A stretch of 64,000 nt of DNA from Porphyra umbilicalis (GCA_002049455.2 KV918801.1:1-64000); one strand, 5' to 3'. Counted from the stretch's first letter, positions 10,132 to 20,642 are shown. Notes: generated by a model not told the origin, from the sequence alone. Numbers and translations are program-made.

Positions 10132-10689
10132 CGATCGCTTTTGTGGTTACAGTGAGGCGGGGTAGTCCGCATTTTTTTTTTCTAGCCAAATTGACCAATG
10201 GCGTGCCTGGAGCGCAGGCCCGCCGTTGACTCAGCAGACAGCTCGAAGGCACGAGTTGCTGCAAGCCTCCATCGCCAAATTCGCAACCCACAGGACCCGA
10301 ATCTCCCATTTTGTCGCGCAGTAGCGTGCTCGCGCTCGTCGTCGTCGTCGGCGGTGAAACCGTCGCGATCACGGTCGGCGAAGCGGCCGCTGTCGCGCTG
10401 CCTGCCTAACACGGCCGTGGTCGACGGCTGTATGGGGGGCATCGTCGGTCATTGAGATCGTCATCGTGCTCAGCACCGGGGCTGGGGTGGTTGCGAGCGG
10501 GACGGCGGGCGCCGTCGCCGTCGTTTGGTCCGACGGCGTCGTGCTCGTCTGTGAAAACGCGGTCGGTTTTCAGCGTGACAGCAACAACGTCGACGTCTTC
10601 CCGCCCAGAGTCTGCGTGCGCCCCGCTGGTCTCGTGCTTGGTGCCGGGGAGGAGCTCGTCGTCGTCGGCGGCGACTCTGGCATGCCGGG

Positions 10690-11580
10690 GTTACTAGAGG
10701 TGCGCTTCGTCGAGTACGTCAACGAGCGCGCCGTCGTCTGTTACGACGCGGTCACACTGGTGATGCGCAAGGTGCGCGTGTAGGAGGGCGGCAGCGTGGT
10801 CGCCGTCGTCGGCGGCGAGGCAGTCGAGCTTGTGCTGGTGTTGGCCAGGGCGCGCGTGTTGGACTGCGTGCGCGAGGTTGGCGTCGTCGGCGGCGAGGCC
10901 GTCGTGCAGGTGCTTCTGTTGGCCAAGGTGCACGAATCAGCGCGTCCACGAGCTCGCCAACGTCGGCGGCGAGGCGGTCGTGGTGGTGCTTGTATTTGGG
11001 GAGGTGCCTGTGCTCGCGGGCGTCCGCGTGGTCGCTGTCGTCGGCGTCGACGTGGTCGCCGTCGTCGGCGGCGAGGCGGTCGTGGTGGTGCTTGTACTTG
11101 GGGAGGTGCCTGTGCTCGCGGGCGTCGGCGTGGTCGCTGTCGTCGGCGTCGACGTGGTCGCCGTCGTCGGCGGCGAGGCGGTCGTGGTGGTGCTTGTACT
11201 TGGGGAGGTGCCTGTGCTCGCGGGCGTCGGCGTGGTCGCTGTCGTCGGCGTCGACGTGGTCGCCGTCGTCGGCGGCGAGGCGGTCGTGGTGGTGCTTGTA
11301 CTTGGGGAGGTGCCTGTGCTCGCGGGCGTCGGCGTGGTCGCTATCGTCCGCGTCGACGTGGTCGTCGTCGTCGGCGCCGAGATGGTCGTGCTCGTATTGT
11401 CCTCCCTGGCGACCTGCAGCGTGCGCGTGTTTGAGAGCGTCCACGTGCTCGCCGTCGTCGGCGTCGAGGCGGTCGTGGTGGTGCTTGTATTTGGGGAGGT
11501 GCCTGTGCTCGCGGGCGTCGGCGTGGTCCCTGTCGTCGGCGTCGACGTGGTCGTGCTGGCGTTGGGCAAGGCACCTGCGG
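10690..11580 (-). repeat. His/Asp-rich coding minisatellite, locus 1 (102-bp units)
   Basis: Four 102-bp units begin at 10969, 11071, 11173 and 11275, with degenerate 78- to 102-bp relatives on both sides. Read on the minus strand they encode a 34-residue repeat containing HDRLAADDGDHVDADD and REHRHLPKYKHH, open for about 300 codons without a stop. Read on the plus strand they give a valine-rich frame that runs into the transposase gene. Because the unit is a multiple of three, several frames stay open, so real translation is uncertain. Related arrays lie at 18.06-18.96 and 30.23-31.25 kb. Confidence 0.7.
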
Positions 11581-11609
11581 GTGTGTCCGGGGAAGCACTT
11601 GTCTTCAGG

Positions 11610-12650
11610 ATGTATGTGGCAGCTCTGCGGTTTGCAGCGATATCGATGGTGCACCACGGTGTTCCGCGCTCAACCATCACGGCGGTTATTGGAGTTCGCT
11701 CTGCGCAGCTTGAGCGTTGGCTGTGCTATTGGAGGCGCAGCGAGAGCGTGTGGTGCGTACCTGAGCGACAAAATTGTCACGAAGATTCCTGCTGGGAGGA
11801 CGACACACTGCTGCGTGCTATCATCGCTCTCGTTCAAGAACATCCACTGGCACTTCTGAGAGAGCACACATCCATGATGACGGCCATGCGGGCGCTGCCG
11901 TCGGGTGAGTTTGCCCATCTGCGTGTGTCTAGGAGCACGGTGGACCGCATGCTGCGACGGCTCGGCTTCACACGGAAGGTCATCATCCGCTTGTACCGAG
12001 CGGCCAACCGAGAGCGTCGCCGCGAGCACGCAGTGTTGCGTCAGATGGTCGGGAACGGCTGCATCGTATCCGTCGACGAGACCCACAGAGACGGTCGCGA
12101 CGTTCTCCGCAGGTACGGGCGTGCTCTCCGAAAAGAGCGCGTTGACATGCTCGACATCAGTCCTCGGCACGTCGAGCGCGTCAGCACGACGATGGCGGTG
12201 ACGTCAGACGGGCGCATCCTGGGCTTGCACTCGGTCACGTGTGAGCGTGCACTGACGAGCAACGACTGGCGCCTGTTCTTGGGTCGTGTCATCCAAATGA
12301 TGGGTCGGTACACCCCTGGGGTCCCTTGGAACCTTCAAGCAGCAGCTTGCGTTTTGCTCTTCGACAATGCGCCAATCCACGATGCTGCTGGCGACGCCTT
12401 CTTGGAGAACAATGGGATCCCCTTCATCCGGCTACCGCCCTACTCTCCCGACCTGCAGCCCATCGAGGGTGTGTTCAACGACTTGAAGGTCATCATTCGG
12501 AACCTGGTGTACTTCAACCCGCATTTCCTCGAAGACGGCGTTCGTTTGCAGGCCCTGGCGGCAAGCCTCATCACGCGTCGACAGATAGTAGGGCAGTTCT
12601 CTAGAGTCGAAGAGAAGCTCGCCCGTGTTGCGGCCGGGCAGTGCTTCTAA
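11610..12650 (+). CDS. IS630/Tc1-mariner-type DDE transposase
   Basis: A 346-residue protein. I chose the ATG at 11610 because the open frame upstream is only minisatellite. Residues 10-45 form a helix-turn-helix (STITAVIGVRSAQLERWL), and a second one near 105-135 contains VSRSTVDRMLRRLGFTRKV. The catalytic triad is visible: Asp156 in VSVDETHRD, Asp252 in LLFDNAPIHD and Glu286 in PPYSPDLQPIEGVFNDLK, with 33 residues between the last two, close to the 34 of Tc1. The frame is intact, with a TAA stop. It lies 1.85 kb inside the left end of the 26-kb element, pointing inward, and is the best candidate for that element's transposase because TA targets are characteristic of this superfamily. It could instead belong to a small nested element whose ends I did not find. 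Confidence 0.88.
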   Translation: MYVAALRFAAISMVHHGVPRSTITAVIGVRSAQLERWLCYWRRSESVWCVPERQNCHEDSCWEDDTLLRAIIALVQEHPLALLREHTSMMTAMRALPSGEFAHLRVSRSTVDRMLRRLGFTRKVIIRLYRAANRERRREHAVLRQMVGNGCIVSVDETHRDGRDVLRRYGRALRKERVDMLDISPRHVERVSTTMAVTSDGRILGLHSVTCERALTSNDWRLFLGRVIQMMGRYTPGVPWNLQAAACVLLFDNAPIHDAAGDAFLENNGIPFIRLPPYSPDLQPIEGVFNDLKVIIRNLVYFNPHFLEDGVRLQALAASLITRRQIVGQFSRVEEKLARVAAGQCF

Positions 12651-14366
12651 AACTGTTGATGTAGACCAAAAATCCATGGCCTCCCGGAAACGAAACCCAC
12701 ACACGTGTGTGTGTGTGTGGGCCACACACGACATGCACACCAACATGACCTGTAGATATGACAGACGCAAGAGAGGGTTGTGTCGGGTACCCATGGCACT
12801 GGAGCAGTGAGGGTGGCGACGCACTCTAGCAGTGCTGACCATGACTGTCGTGTAGCGTGTCATGCAGGGCGCCAGGAAGACGCAGTTGACCTATGGGACG
12901 CAACAGGTGCCATCTGGGACTTGGCCAAAGGGACACAACAGGTGCCATCTGTGACTTTGCGAATGGGACGCAAGGGGTGGTGATCGGAGCCTGCTCATGA
13001 AAAACTTATTTGTTGCACTCTTTTGAAATAGAAAGTCCTGCGCCATTGAAACCGAAGCTTCCCCACAGAAGTCGAGCCATTTGAAATCTTTGAGATCGAC
13101 AAAAGAAGAAACTTGCTGGAGATTGTGGAAAGTCGATGCCGTCGGGATCCGTTGGCAGCAACTCTGTGTTTTTCTGTGCTGAAGGTGGCATGAACAGGGA
13201 CATCGCGCCGCCATTTGGGAGCCCATCACATCGACTGTGTGCCACAGCTGGTGTTTGTTTGGTATGCTACACAAGGGACAGTGCTAGGGACAGTGCTAGG
13301 ACCATGTGCCGTAGTGCTCGCCGGTCAATGAGCGCTGGAACGGCAACTGCACGGTGACATGCTACGAGGCACGACTCCCAAGTCACTGCCGTAGCAAGCG
13401 TTCTGCTTTTACTTGCACAGGCGGCTGCGTCGAGTGACAGTCGTGCTCTGGAGCTGTGAGGAGTGGTGCAGGCGGGCACCAGACTGGAGGCCATCGGTTG
13501 GCATAGGTGGGCATCACACTGGTGGCAAAGCGCCTCGCCGTCGCCGCACGGCGTTGTCGCGCGTTGCCAGCTACGGCGGGGCCACCGCGGTTGCGGCCGT
13601 GGCAGCCCCAGCGACGAATAGGCCACTCGCAGCTGTCTTACGTGCAGCCGCCCGCCGCTGGCCACGGGCAGGCAGGCGCACCCGCCGCTACCAACACTTG
13701 CGGCGGCAACGCGCCAGCCGCCCGTCAGCGGCGCGGGCCGACGGTTGCGGCCACCACGAGGGTGTGCAGACCCGCGCGGCCGGCGTCACACCCTCGGGCG
13801 ACGGGCCGCCGGAGGGTGTGACGCCCGGCACCGCCCCCGATGGAAGCGGTGTAGCTCCGCCATCGGTGGCGGCGGGCGACGAGAGTACCAAGTCGACGGC
13901 GGCGCGACAGCCAATTGCGTCGAGGTAGCGGCCTTACGTACCCCCCCCGCGTCCCCCCCCGACACGTCATCGTCGCCTGCGACGGCGACCGCTTCTTACG
14001 GCCGTGCGGCCGCGGGGCGGCCGCACAACCGCGGCAGCCGAGGCCTCAGGCGCCAGCCGTTTCCCGGCCGCCACGCTCAGCGGCATTGCCACTGACACGC
14101 CGACGGGCGACGAACCATTACGCACGAATTGTGAAATGACAACTGACATACCTCGCAATTAGCCTGTCCCAGATCAGCATGATTGGTCCACGCAGCAACT
14201 GGGGCGCGGAATTTTGGTGATTTGAGCACTTGAGCGACAAACGCAGGTCACGACACCTGCTGAGGTGCGTCGGGGGGAGCACGATCAGCTGTCGGCATCC
14301 CATTGTCAGCTGTCGGCATCTCGTTGTGGCTGGTCGCGGCCGCGGACCCCGTCTCGCCTTGCCACA
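12651..14366. other. Spacer upstream of the E(z)-like gene
   Basis: A short GT/CA microsatellite with inverted flanks lies at 12697-12730. At 12896-12975 a unit containing CAACAGGTGCCATCTG is repeated twice, with a third partial copy. From 13.4 to 14.1 kb the DNA is GC-rich with overlapping open frames on both strands and no domain. The E(z) promoter should lie here, but I see no convincing core motif. Confidence 0.5.
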
Positions 14367-17300
14367 ATGGCGACAATGCGCTGTGTCCCCGAGGAGAACT
14401 ATGTGGAGGATTGGCCCAACGATGAGGGGCATTTGTCCGATGTGGACGACGATGCTGAAGCTGCCGACCTTGTGGCTGCCGCCTCTGGGGACTGCACTAT
14501 TCTGAAGCGTGTCATCCTTCGTCTGTATGGCAGAGCGGGGCGCCGCGCTCGTCGGCGTCGTCGCGCGGAGGGGCGCATAGCCATTGCGGTGAATCGGGCC
14601 GCGGCTGAGCGCTACGCCCGCGCCGCGGCAGCGGTGTCTGTGGCTGCCGTCTCCCGCCCTGTTGAGCAGGCCCCCACATCGTCCGCGTTGCTCGCGCGTG
14701 TTGGTGCCCCCGACGTTGATAGTCGCTATGCCAGTACTGTGGCATCATCCAGCAGAGTTGGCCCGAGTTGCTGTCGCGGGGAGGCTTTGAGTCCGGGTGG
14801 GGGGAATGTGGTGTATGGAAGCCTCCTGGAGAGGAGCAGACGGAAGAATGGGGCACGCGCCGAGCAACCTGACGACGACGAGAGGCGGCCCCCCCGAGAG
14901 GCGCAGCGCACTATTCTCGACTACCTGCGCTCCGCACGGCACGCGCGGGTGGCGCCGAGCGCCACCGCCGCGGACGACGCTGTGGTCGTCACGATTCTTC
15001 CAGCAGCTGAGCGTCTCCCACCGGCGACTGCTTACACGTCATTGCGTCGGTCTTGGCGACGGCTTGAGCACGTGCCTCCCGCCAAGTTCACGACATACCT
15101 TGGCCCCTCGGACGAGGCGCATGCAAAGGCGGAAAAGATCATGCGAAAGAACGGATGGGCGCCCCCCGAGTGGAACAGTGACGGCAGCGACGCGTCTGAT
15201 CCGGACATCATTCATCACGAAGGGCACTACCGATCGCTCCCGTCGCTTATGTGTCGGTTGGCGCAGCGGGCGGGGGTGCAAGCTGTCGTGGAGGCCCTGG
15301 GTGAATCACCTGCGGTGGTGAGCGCTATGAGCAGCGCATTGGGCGAGACCGTCTCCTTCCTGACCCACGTCATACAACTCATCAAGCGTCGAGCGGCTGA
15401 CCACCGCCGGGCTTCTGCGGGTCGAGCCGCGCGCGCCAAGAGCCGAGCGAAGATCGAGCGCTTGACGGGCGGTGCCAGCCTCGCCGTCGTTCTCGGCACT
15501 GGAGCCGTAAGGGAGCAGGTCGTCAGTCCATCGGTCGGTGAGTGCGTTGCACAGGTCGGGCGCCTCGGCCATGAGGACCTTCATGGTCATCAGGCCGCGG
15601 CCGTGGCGCTCGCCGTCGCTGCGACGACAGCTGCGTCTGACGTGCTCGCTGCTGGTCTTCCCCCCGCCAGTCGCGCGTGGGCGACGCGGGAAGCCGCACT
15701 TGTACGAGAGTCGCACGCCGACAACGGCGCGCTGCGGGCCGACGTTGCCGCGCTGCGGTCTGTTCACGCTGCCCTTCGTGCTCCAGAGGGTCCTGCCGCG
15801 GTCACGCTTCTGCCTTGTATGGGCGCTCTGTTCTCCACGGACCATGTGGACCGCGCAGACGCTGTCGCCTCCGAGTGTGCGCCGGCGTTCGACTTTTATG
15901 GGACGTCGAGAGAAGTCTTCTTGCGTTTGTTGTGTCGAACGTGCCTGCGCTACACTTGTCGCGTGCACGGCACGCACACGGTGGAGCCGTCGTCGTCTGT
16001 ACCTGTCGCTCGTCGTGATGATGCGTGTCGAGGCCGTGATGCAAACGCGCGCGCGGACCCAGATCGGGTTGCGGGGGTCGTCCCTGGAGAGTGGAGAGCG
16101 TCATTCCACGCGGCGTCCTCCGCGCACCGCGAGCGGCATCGCCGTCGCAGGGTGCTCAGCGACAGTGATGGTGACGCGGACGGTGTCGGGGCTGGAAGTG
16201 CTCGCTCTCGTGCTGTGGCTGTCAGCGACAGCGACGGTGACGCGGACAGTGTCGCGGCTGGCAGCGCTCCCTCTCGTAATGTGGCTGTCAGCGACAGCGA
16301 CGGTGACGCGGACAGTGTCGCGGCTGGCAGCGCTCCCTCTCGTAATGTGGCTGTCAGCGACAGCGACGGTGACGCTGACAGTGTCGCGGCTGGCAGCGCT
16401 CCCTGTCCTGGTGTGGGTCTTGGCGTCGAAGGCGTCAGCGCGGGTCATCCTGCCGCGTGCGAGAACGTTGTTGGCTCTTCGAGAGGCGTTTTGGACCGTT
16501 TGTGTGGAGGCATTGACAGCCTCGTTGTCAATGATGAGGACGACCACGTTCCCGACAGTGATGTACCCGTCTTCGCACGGCCCTCCGTGTCGGATGGTCG
16601 CCGTGGTGGTCGCGCAGGCATTTTGCATGCTTCCATTGCCGCAGCAGCCAGTGGGTGCGCGGAGTGTCGCCACGACGCTCGCGTGAAGGCGGCCATGACG
16701 TACGAGAAGCCGACCGTCGATGATTGGAGTGACGCACAGGTGGCGCTTCTTCACCTAGGCGCAGACATTGTCGGGGACGGAGACACTTGTCTTCTCGCCA
16801 GATTTGTTCCTGGCAAGACGTGTCGCGGCGTTGCTGACTACATTGCAGGGGCGGGGTGGACTGGGCGGGGCATGTCGCACGTACAGCCGCCTGACGAAGA
16901 TGTCGACGTGGATGCCGCCGCACGCGACAGCTCCACGCCCGTGACAGGGGCTGGGGCGGCGTTTGCACGTGGCTTGCAGCAAACTCACACGCGTCCGGCT
17001 TCACCGCCGTTGTCCCTGGGTGCGTTTTCCTCGCCTGGGAGAACCACAAACGTCAGCAGTCAGGAGAACCCCGACGCGCCTGACAAGGTGCATGACTTCA
17101 TGCCGTGTTTCCACGTCGGTGCGTGCACGGCAGAGCGCTGCAGGTGCGCAAGGGTGGGACTGTCGTGCGAGAAGTCGTGCTGGTGCGCTCTTGGTTGTCG
17201 GGCAGCGGCGGGGCGGTCTGCGTCGTCGGCGGGCACCTCGTTGGCGCTCATCGACGCCGCGCCAGCTTCTGCGTCTCGGCAGTGCAACCGGCGCACCTGG

Positions 17301-17969
17301 TGCGCATGCGTGCCGCCGTCACGGTGTGCGACGGACGAGTGCCCGTGCTTCAGCGTCGACCGGGAGTGCGACCCCGATGCGTGTCTCACGTGCGGTGCAC
17401 ACTGGAATCCGGATACTGGTGTCGACGGGCTGCCAACACCACCCGGGCAAGCTGGCCCAAGCGCCGGTGTACCGCCTCTGCGTGGGGCTGGGCTCCTTAT
17501 TGAAGCGGACGTTGCTAGCGACGGCATGGCTGCTGGAGAGGCGGTCGGTCGGCGCTGTTGCCGGAATGTTCAACTACAGGTCGGTGCTCGAGCTCGCTGT
17601 GTGCTCGGCCGCTCAGGCGCACACGGACTTGGGGTCTTTGCATCTGAGCCGGCGGCTGCCGGGGACTTCGTCAGTGAGTATGTTGGCGAGCTACTCTCCA
17701 ACGGGGAGGCACATGCACGAGGGCGCGTCTACGACGCAATGGGCGTCAGCTTCCTGTACTCTGTCACGAAGACGGTCAACATCGATGCCAAGTACAAGGG
17801 CAATCGGACGAAGTTCATCAATCACCGAAGAAAGGAGCTCGCCAACGTTGAGGCAAAGCTGTTAAACGTGAGCGGCCAAATCAGGGTCGGCTTATTTGCC
17901 CGGGCTCCGTTGGTTCCCGGAGAGGAGCTCTTCTTCGACTATGGCTACGACGTGCCTGGGTGGGTGTGA
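14367..17969 (+). CDS. E(z)/EZH2-like histone H3 lysine-27 methyltransferase
   Basis: A 1200-residue intronless protein from the ATG at 14367. Domains in order: acidic and basic N-terminal region (about 1-500); an MCSS-like cysteine motif (LLCRTCLRYTCRVHG, about 520-535); four 22-residue repeats with the core VSDSDGDADSVAAGS (about 594-680); a second SANT domain (WSDAQVALLHLGADI ... PGKTCRGVADYI, about 785-825); a full CXC domain (912-1013, ending SVDRECDPDACLTCG); and SET (about 1073-1195). E(z) is the catalytic subunit of PRC2, which trimethylates H3K27 in chromatin. SET keeps Asn1152-His1153, Tyr1192 (FFDYGY) and GEELFFDY, but the usual NHSxNPNC stretch reads NHRRKELANVE, and the position of human EZH2 Tyr641 is Met. 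It lies inside the proposed 26-kb element beside the transposase. The reading frame is intact, so it is probably expressed and under selection; the altered loop could affect activity. Confidence 0.9.
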   Translation: MATMRCVPEENYVEDWPNDEGHLSDVDDDAEAADLVAAASGDCTILKRVILRLYGRAGRRARRRRRAEGRIAIAVNRAAAERYARAAAAVSVAAVSRPVEQAPTSSALLARVGAPDVDSRYASTVASSSRVGPSCCRGEALSPGGGNVVYGSLLERSRRKNGARAEQPDDDERRPPREAQRTILDYLRSARHARVAPSATAADDAVVVTILPAAERLPPATAYTSLRRSWRRLEHVPPAKFTTYLGPSDEAHAKAEKIMRKNGWAPPEWNSDGSDASDPDIIHHEGHYRSLPSLMCRLAQRAGVQAVVEALGESPAVVSAMSSALGETVSFLTHVIQLIKRRAADHRRASAGRAARAKSRAKIERLTGGASLAVVLGTGAVREQVVSPSVGECVAQVGRLGHEDLHGHQAAAVALAVAATTAASDVLAAGLPPASRAWATREAALVRESHADNGALRADVAALRSVHAALRAPEGPAAVTLLPCMGALFSTDHVDRADAVASECAPAFDFYGTSREVFLRLLCRTCLRYTCRVHGTHTVEPSSSVPVARRDDACRGRDANARADPDRVAGVVPGEWRASFHAASSAHRERHRRRRVLSDSDGDADGVGAGSARSRAVAVSDSDGDADSVAAGSAPSRNVAVSDSDGDADSVAAGSAPSRNVAVSDSDGDADSVAAGSAPCPGVGLGVEGVSAGHPAACENVVGSSRGVLDRLCGGIDSLVVNDEDDHVPDSDVPVFARPSVSDGRRGGRAGILHASIAAAASGCAECRHDARVKAAMTYEKPTVDDWSDAQVALLHLGADIVGDGDTCLLARFVPGKTCRGVADYIAGAGWTGRGMSHVQPPDEDVDVDAAARDSSTPVTGAGAAFARGLQQTHTRPASPPLSLGAFSSPGRTTNVSSQENPDAPDKVHDFMPCFHVGACTAERCRCARVGLSCEKSCWCALGCRAAAGRSASSAGTSLALIDAAPASASRQCNRRTWCACVPPSRCATDECPCFSVDRECDPDACLTCGAHWNPDTGVDGLPTPPGQAGPSAGVPPLRGAGLLIEADVASDGMAAGEAVGRRCCRNVQLQVGARARCVLGRSGAHGLGVFASEPAAAGDFVSEYVGELLSNGEAHARGRVYDAMGVSFLYSVTKTVNIDAKYKGNRTKFINHRRKELANVEAKLLNVSGQIRVGLFARAPLVPGEELFFDYGYDVPGWV
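16140..16405 (+). repeat. 66-bp in-frame tandem repeat within the E(z)-like gene
   Basis: Four copies of a 22-codon unit. The first is diverged and the next three are almost identical. They encode acidic Ser/Asp-rich linkers between the MCSS and SANT regions. Confidence 0.85.
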
Positions 17970-18059
17970 GGACCGGGCGGTCGTGGCATTTTTTGTGTTG
18001 GGGGAGATGCGCGCGTTGGAGTGTGCCAACATGGGCGCCGACGACGTCGGAAAGGCGTT

Positions 18060-18960
18060 CTGCTAGTGCTTGCGTTGGCCTGCGAGCGCGTGCTGGAGTG
18101 GTTACATGTGGCCTCTGTCTTCGGCGGCGAGGCGGGCGACCTGGCTCTCGTGTTGGGCGAGGTCCCGGCTTTTAGAGATGTCAAGGAGGTCGCCGTGCTC
18201 TACGGCGAGGCGGTCGAGCTCGTGCCCCTGCTGGCCTCTGTGCGCGTGCTGGAGTGCGTGAACGACTTTACCGTCGTCGGTGTCAACGCGGTCGTGCTGT
18301 TCCTGATGTGGCACCCGGTGCGCGTGCTGGTGGGCATCAACGAGCTCATCGTCGTCGGTGACGAGGCGGTCATGCTTCTGTCGGTGTGGCGCAAGGTGCG
18401 CGTTTTGGAGGATGTTGAGGTTGTCGCTGTCGTCAACGGCGAGGCGGTCGAGCTGGTGCTGGTGTTGCATCAGGGGCGCGTGTTGGCGGGCGTCAACGAG
18501 CGCGCAGTTGACGAGTTGGCGGCATCGAGGCGGTCGAGCAGGTGCTTGTTTTGGACAATGTGTGCGTGCCTGATTGAGTCCATAGGCACGCCGTCGTCGA
18601 CGACGAGGCGTCCATGTTGGTGTTGGCGTGGCGCCTCGTGCGCGCGTTGGCCAGCGTCAACGAGGTCACCGTGCTCGGCGGCGATGCGGTCGTGCTCGTG
18701 CTCGTGTTGGCCACGGTACATGTGCTCGAGTGCGTGAGCGAGCTTGCCATAATCGTGGGCGAGGCGGTCGGTCGTGCAGGTCCTGTTGTTTTGCGAGGTG
18801 CAGGTGTTGGCGGGCGTCAACAAGCTGGCCATCTTCGGCAGAGAGGCGGTCGTGCACGTGCTGGTACTGTTCGAGGTGGGAGGGTTGGCGCTCGTCAACC
18901 AGCTCGCCGTCGTCAGCGGCGACGCGGTCGTGCATGTGCTGTTGTCTGTCACGGTGTGAG
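18060..18960 (-). repeat. His/Asp-rich coding minisatellite, locus 2 (about 78-bp units)
   Basis: Diverged units of about 26 codons. On the minus strand they read like HDRLVTDDDELVDAHQHAH and HDRVAADDGELVDERQPSH. The array is in the same orientation as locus 1 and starts just after the E(z) stop codon, so the transposase-plus-E(z) block is flanked by directly repeated related arrays. Whether it is translated is unknown. Confidence 0.7.
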
Positions 18961-19329
18961 TGCTTGTTTGTGGCGACGCTACGGGTGGTGGCGATGCGGT
19001 TGTGCTGGCGATTGGGAAGGCTGGCATGCTGGCGAGTGGAAAGTCGGCCACCGTCGTTGCTGGGCGGCGTGCGCGTACTCGTGTGCGTGACAGGGATGAT
19101 GGTTAGCTATTAAGGGCCACTATGCTTCTTGCGCGTCACTACAGGACACAACACACAGCAGTAAAGCAGCAGGTACGACGAGACACACGTGCCCCACACA
19201 ACAATGCACAACAAACAGCAGTAAAGCAGCAGGAACAGCAACACACATCACACAGCAGTGAAGCAGAAGTTGCAACGACAGCAAAGAAGAGGGAGCGTAC
19301 TCCAGAATCGTTCTGTTGCCCTTTGCGTA
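18961..19329. other. Spacer with short direct repeats
   Basis: Contains several copies of ACAGCAGTAAAGCAGCAGG and related short repeats between 19158 and 19262. No gene supported. Confidence 0.5.
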
Positions 19330-20229
19330 CTACGTGCTGCACACATGGTTGATGAAGTCGTCAGCGGTAGAGTGCTGGCGGCGGCACACCCGGCACTCAA
19401 ACAAAACACGGGCCCCGGGCGGGACCTCCACTGCGTGACGGCCGTGCTGCGACGCTGGTACAGCGCGCGCCGCGGCCGCTCGCTCGAGAGCGTTTGTGGC
19501 GTGACCATGCCCGCCAATCGGCGGCGGGGTGCTCGAGGCGGCACCGCCACCGGTACAGGCAGAAGCTTCCCCCACGTCACGACGATGGACTCCATTTCCG
19601 GCTCGGGCATAGCCGCCACAACAAACGGCGGCTCGCGCCACCGCGCCGCCATCCGCATCGCGCTCGCGCCTGCGTTTGCGCAGGTGGCTACCATTCTCAT
19701 CAGCCCTTGCATCCGTGCCACCACTCCGTCCGCCATGTCCTGCAGAGGAACCGTGACCAGAAGGTCCGGCGGGACCGCCTGCCGCCTGCGCACCTGCATG
19801 GGCCTCCGTCTCATGGAGAACCTCGATGCAGCGGTCGTGGTCACCGCCCGACCGGAGAACCTGTAGCGCTGCCTCACGGAGACGAGGAAGAAGGGCTTGA
19901 AGCTCCCCTGCACGACCGGCGTCGGTCAGCACCGAGACGGCCCGGCGGTGGACTGCGCCCCCGACGTGGGCGAAGAGGCCCGCCGCCGAGTCGTTTCACA
20001 CCAAACACGTCGGGCACGTCCAGCGCAGAGAGGGGGCGTTGTGGTTGCTCGCGACTTCGATGGAAGCAGCGCGTTGCGCCCGCTTCTTGTGTGGGTTCCC
20101 GCGGACGTGCTGTTTCCAGCTCGTCTCACCCGTCAGCACGATGGTGCAGATGCTGCACATGTAGGAGCCTGGATGCCTCGGTCCCGGCGGCGGTGGCACA
20201 CGGGAAGGGTTGTTGTTGTTCTCGTCCAT
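19330..20229 (-). pseudogene. U1-type C2H2 zinc-finger protein with one internal TGA
   Basis: One frame of 300 codons from the ATG at 20229 to a TAG, interrupted only by TGA at codon 78 (19998-19996). Finger 1 is Cys25-x2-Cys28-x12-His41-x5-His47 (CSICTIVLTG ... HVRGNPHKKR), the spacing of U1/matrin-type fingers. Finger 2 has the same spacing (Cys72, Cys75, His88, His94) only if the TGA codon is counted as one residue. Finger 3 near the C-terminus (CRVCRRQHS ... FINH) lacks the last His. The middle is Ala/Gly-rich. Such fingers bind nucleic acid, often double-stranded RNA. A nonsense change in a once intact gene is most likely; readthrough is possible. A coding-like stretch at 20385-20642 on the same strand could be an upstream exon. 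Confidence 0.6.
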
Positions 20230-20642
20230 GACGAAACAGGCGTCAAAACAATAGAGGGAAACGCAACAACAAGACAGCGTGGACCGCCAGGTCCCGACGC
20301 GGGGGGGGTGCGTGATGTAGAGCGATTGTGGGAACCGGGGCCCGGAGGCGGCGGCGCTGCGATGTCGGGCGAGACCACCTCATATCAAGTGCTGAGGCCA
20401 GCCGCGCGACAGCGCTGTTGCCTGCATTCTGTTAGTGGCTGGAGGATTGCATCGAGAGACTTTTCGCCTACAGCAATTACGGCGACTTCGAAATCGTCCG
20501 AAGATACCGTGGCCCAATGAGACGTGCGGTTCGATAGACAATTGCGGACTTGAAAACGTGACTGGAACGCAGGTGCGTCCAGCCGTGCCGCAATCCCGTG
20601 GCCATCGGTCGCACTCGTCCTGACGGCCAATTTCCTAGGCAA

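Noticed and set aside
10830..11609. Extension of the transposase by 260 N-terminal residues
   Set aside because: That part is a valine-rich reading of the minisatellite; the helix-turn-helix begins just after the ATG at 11610.
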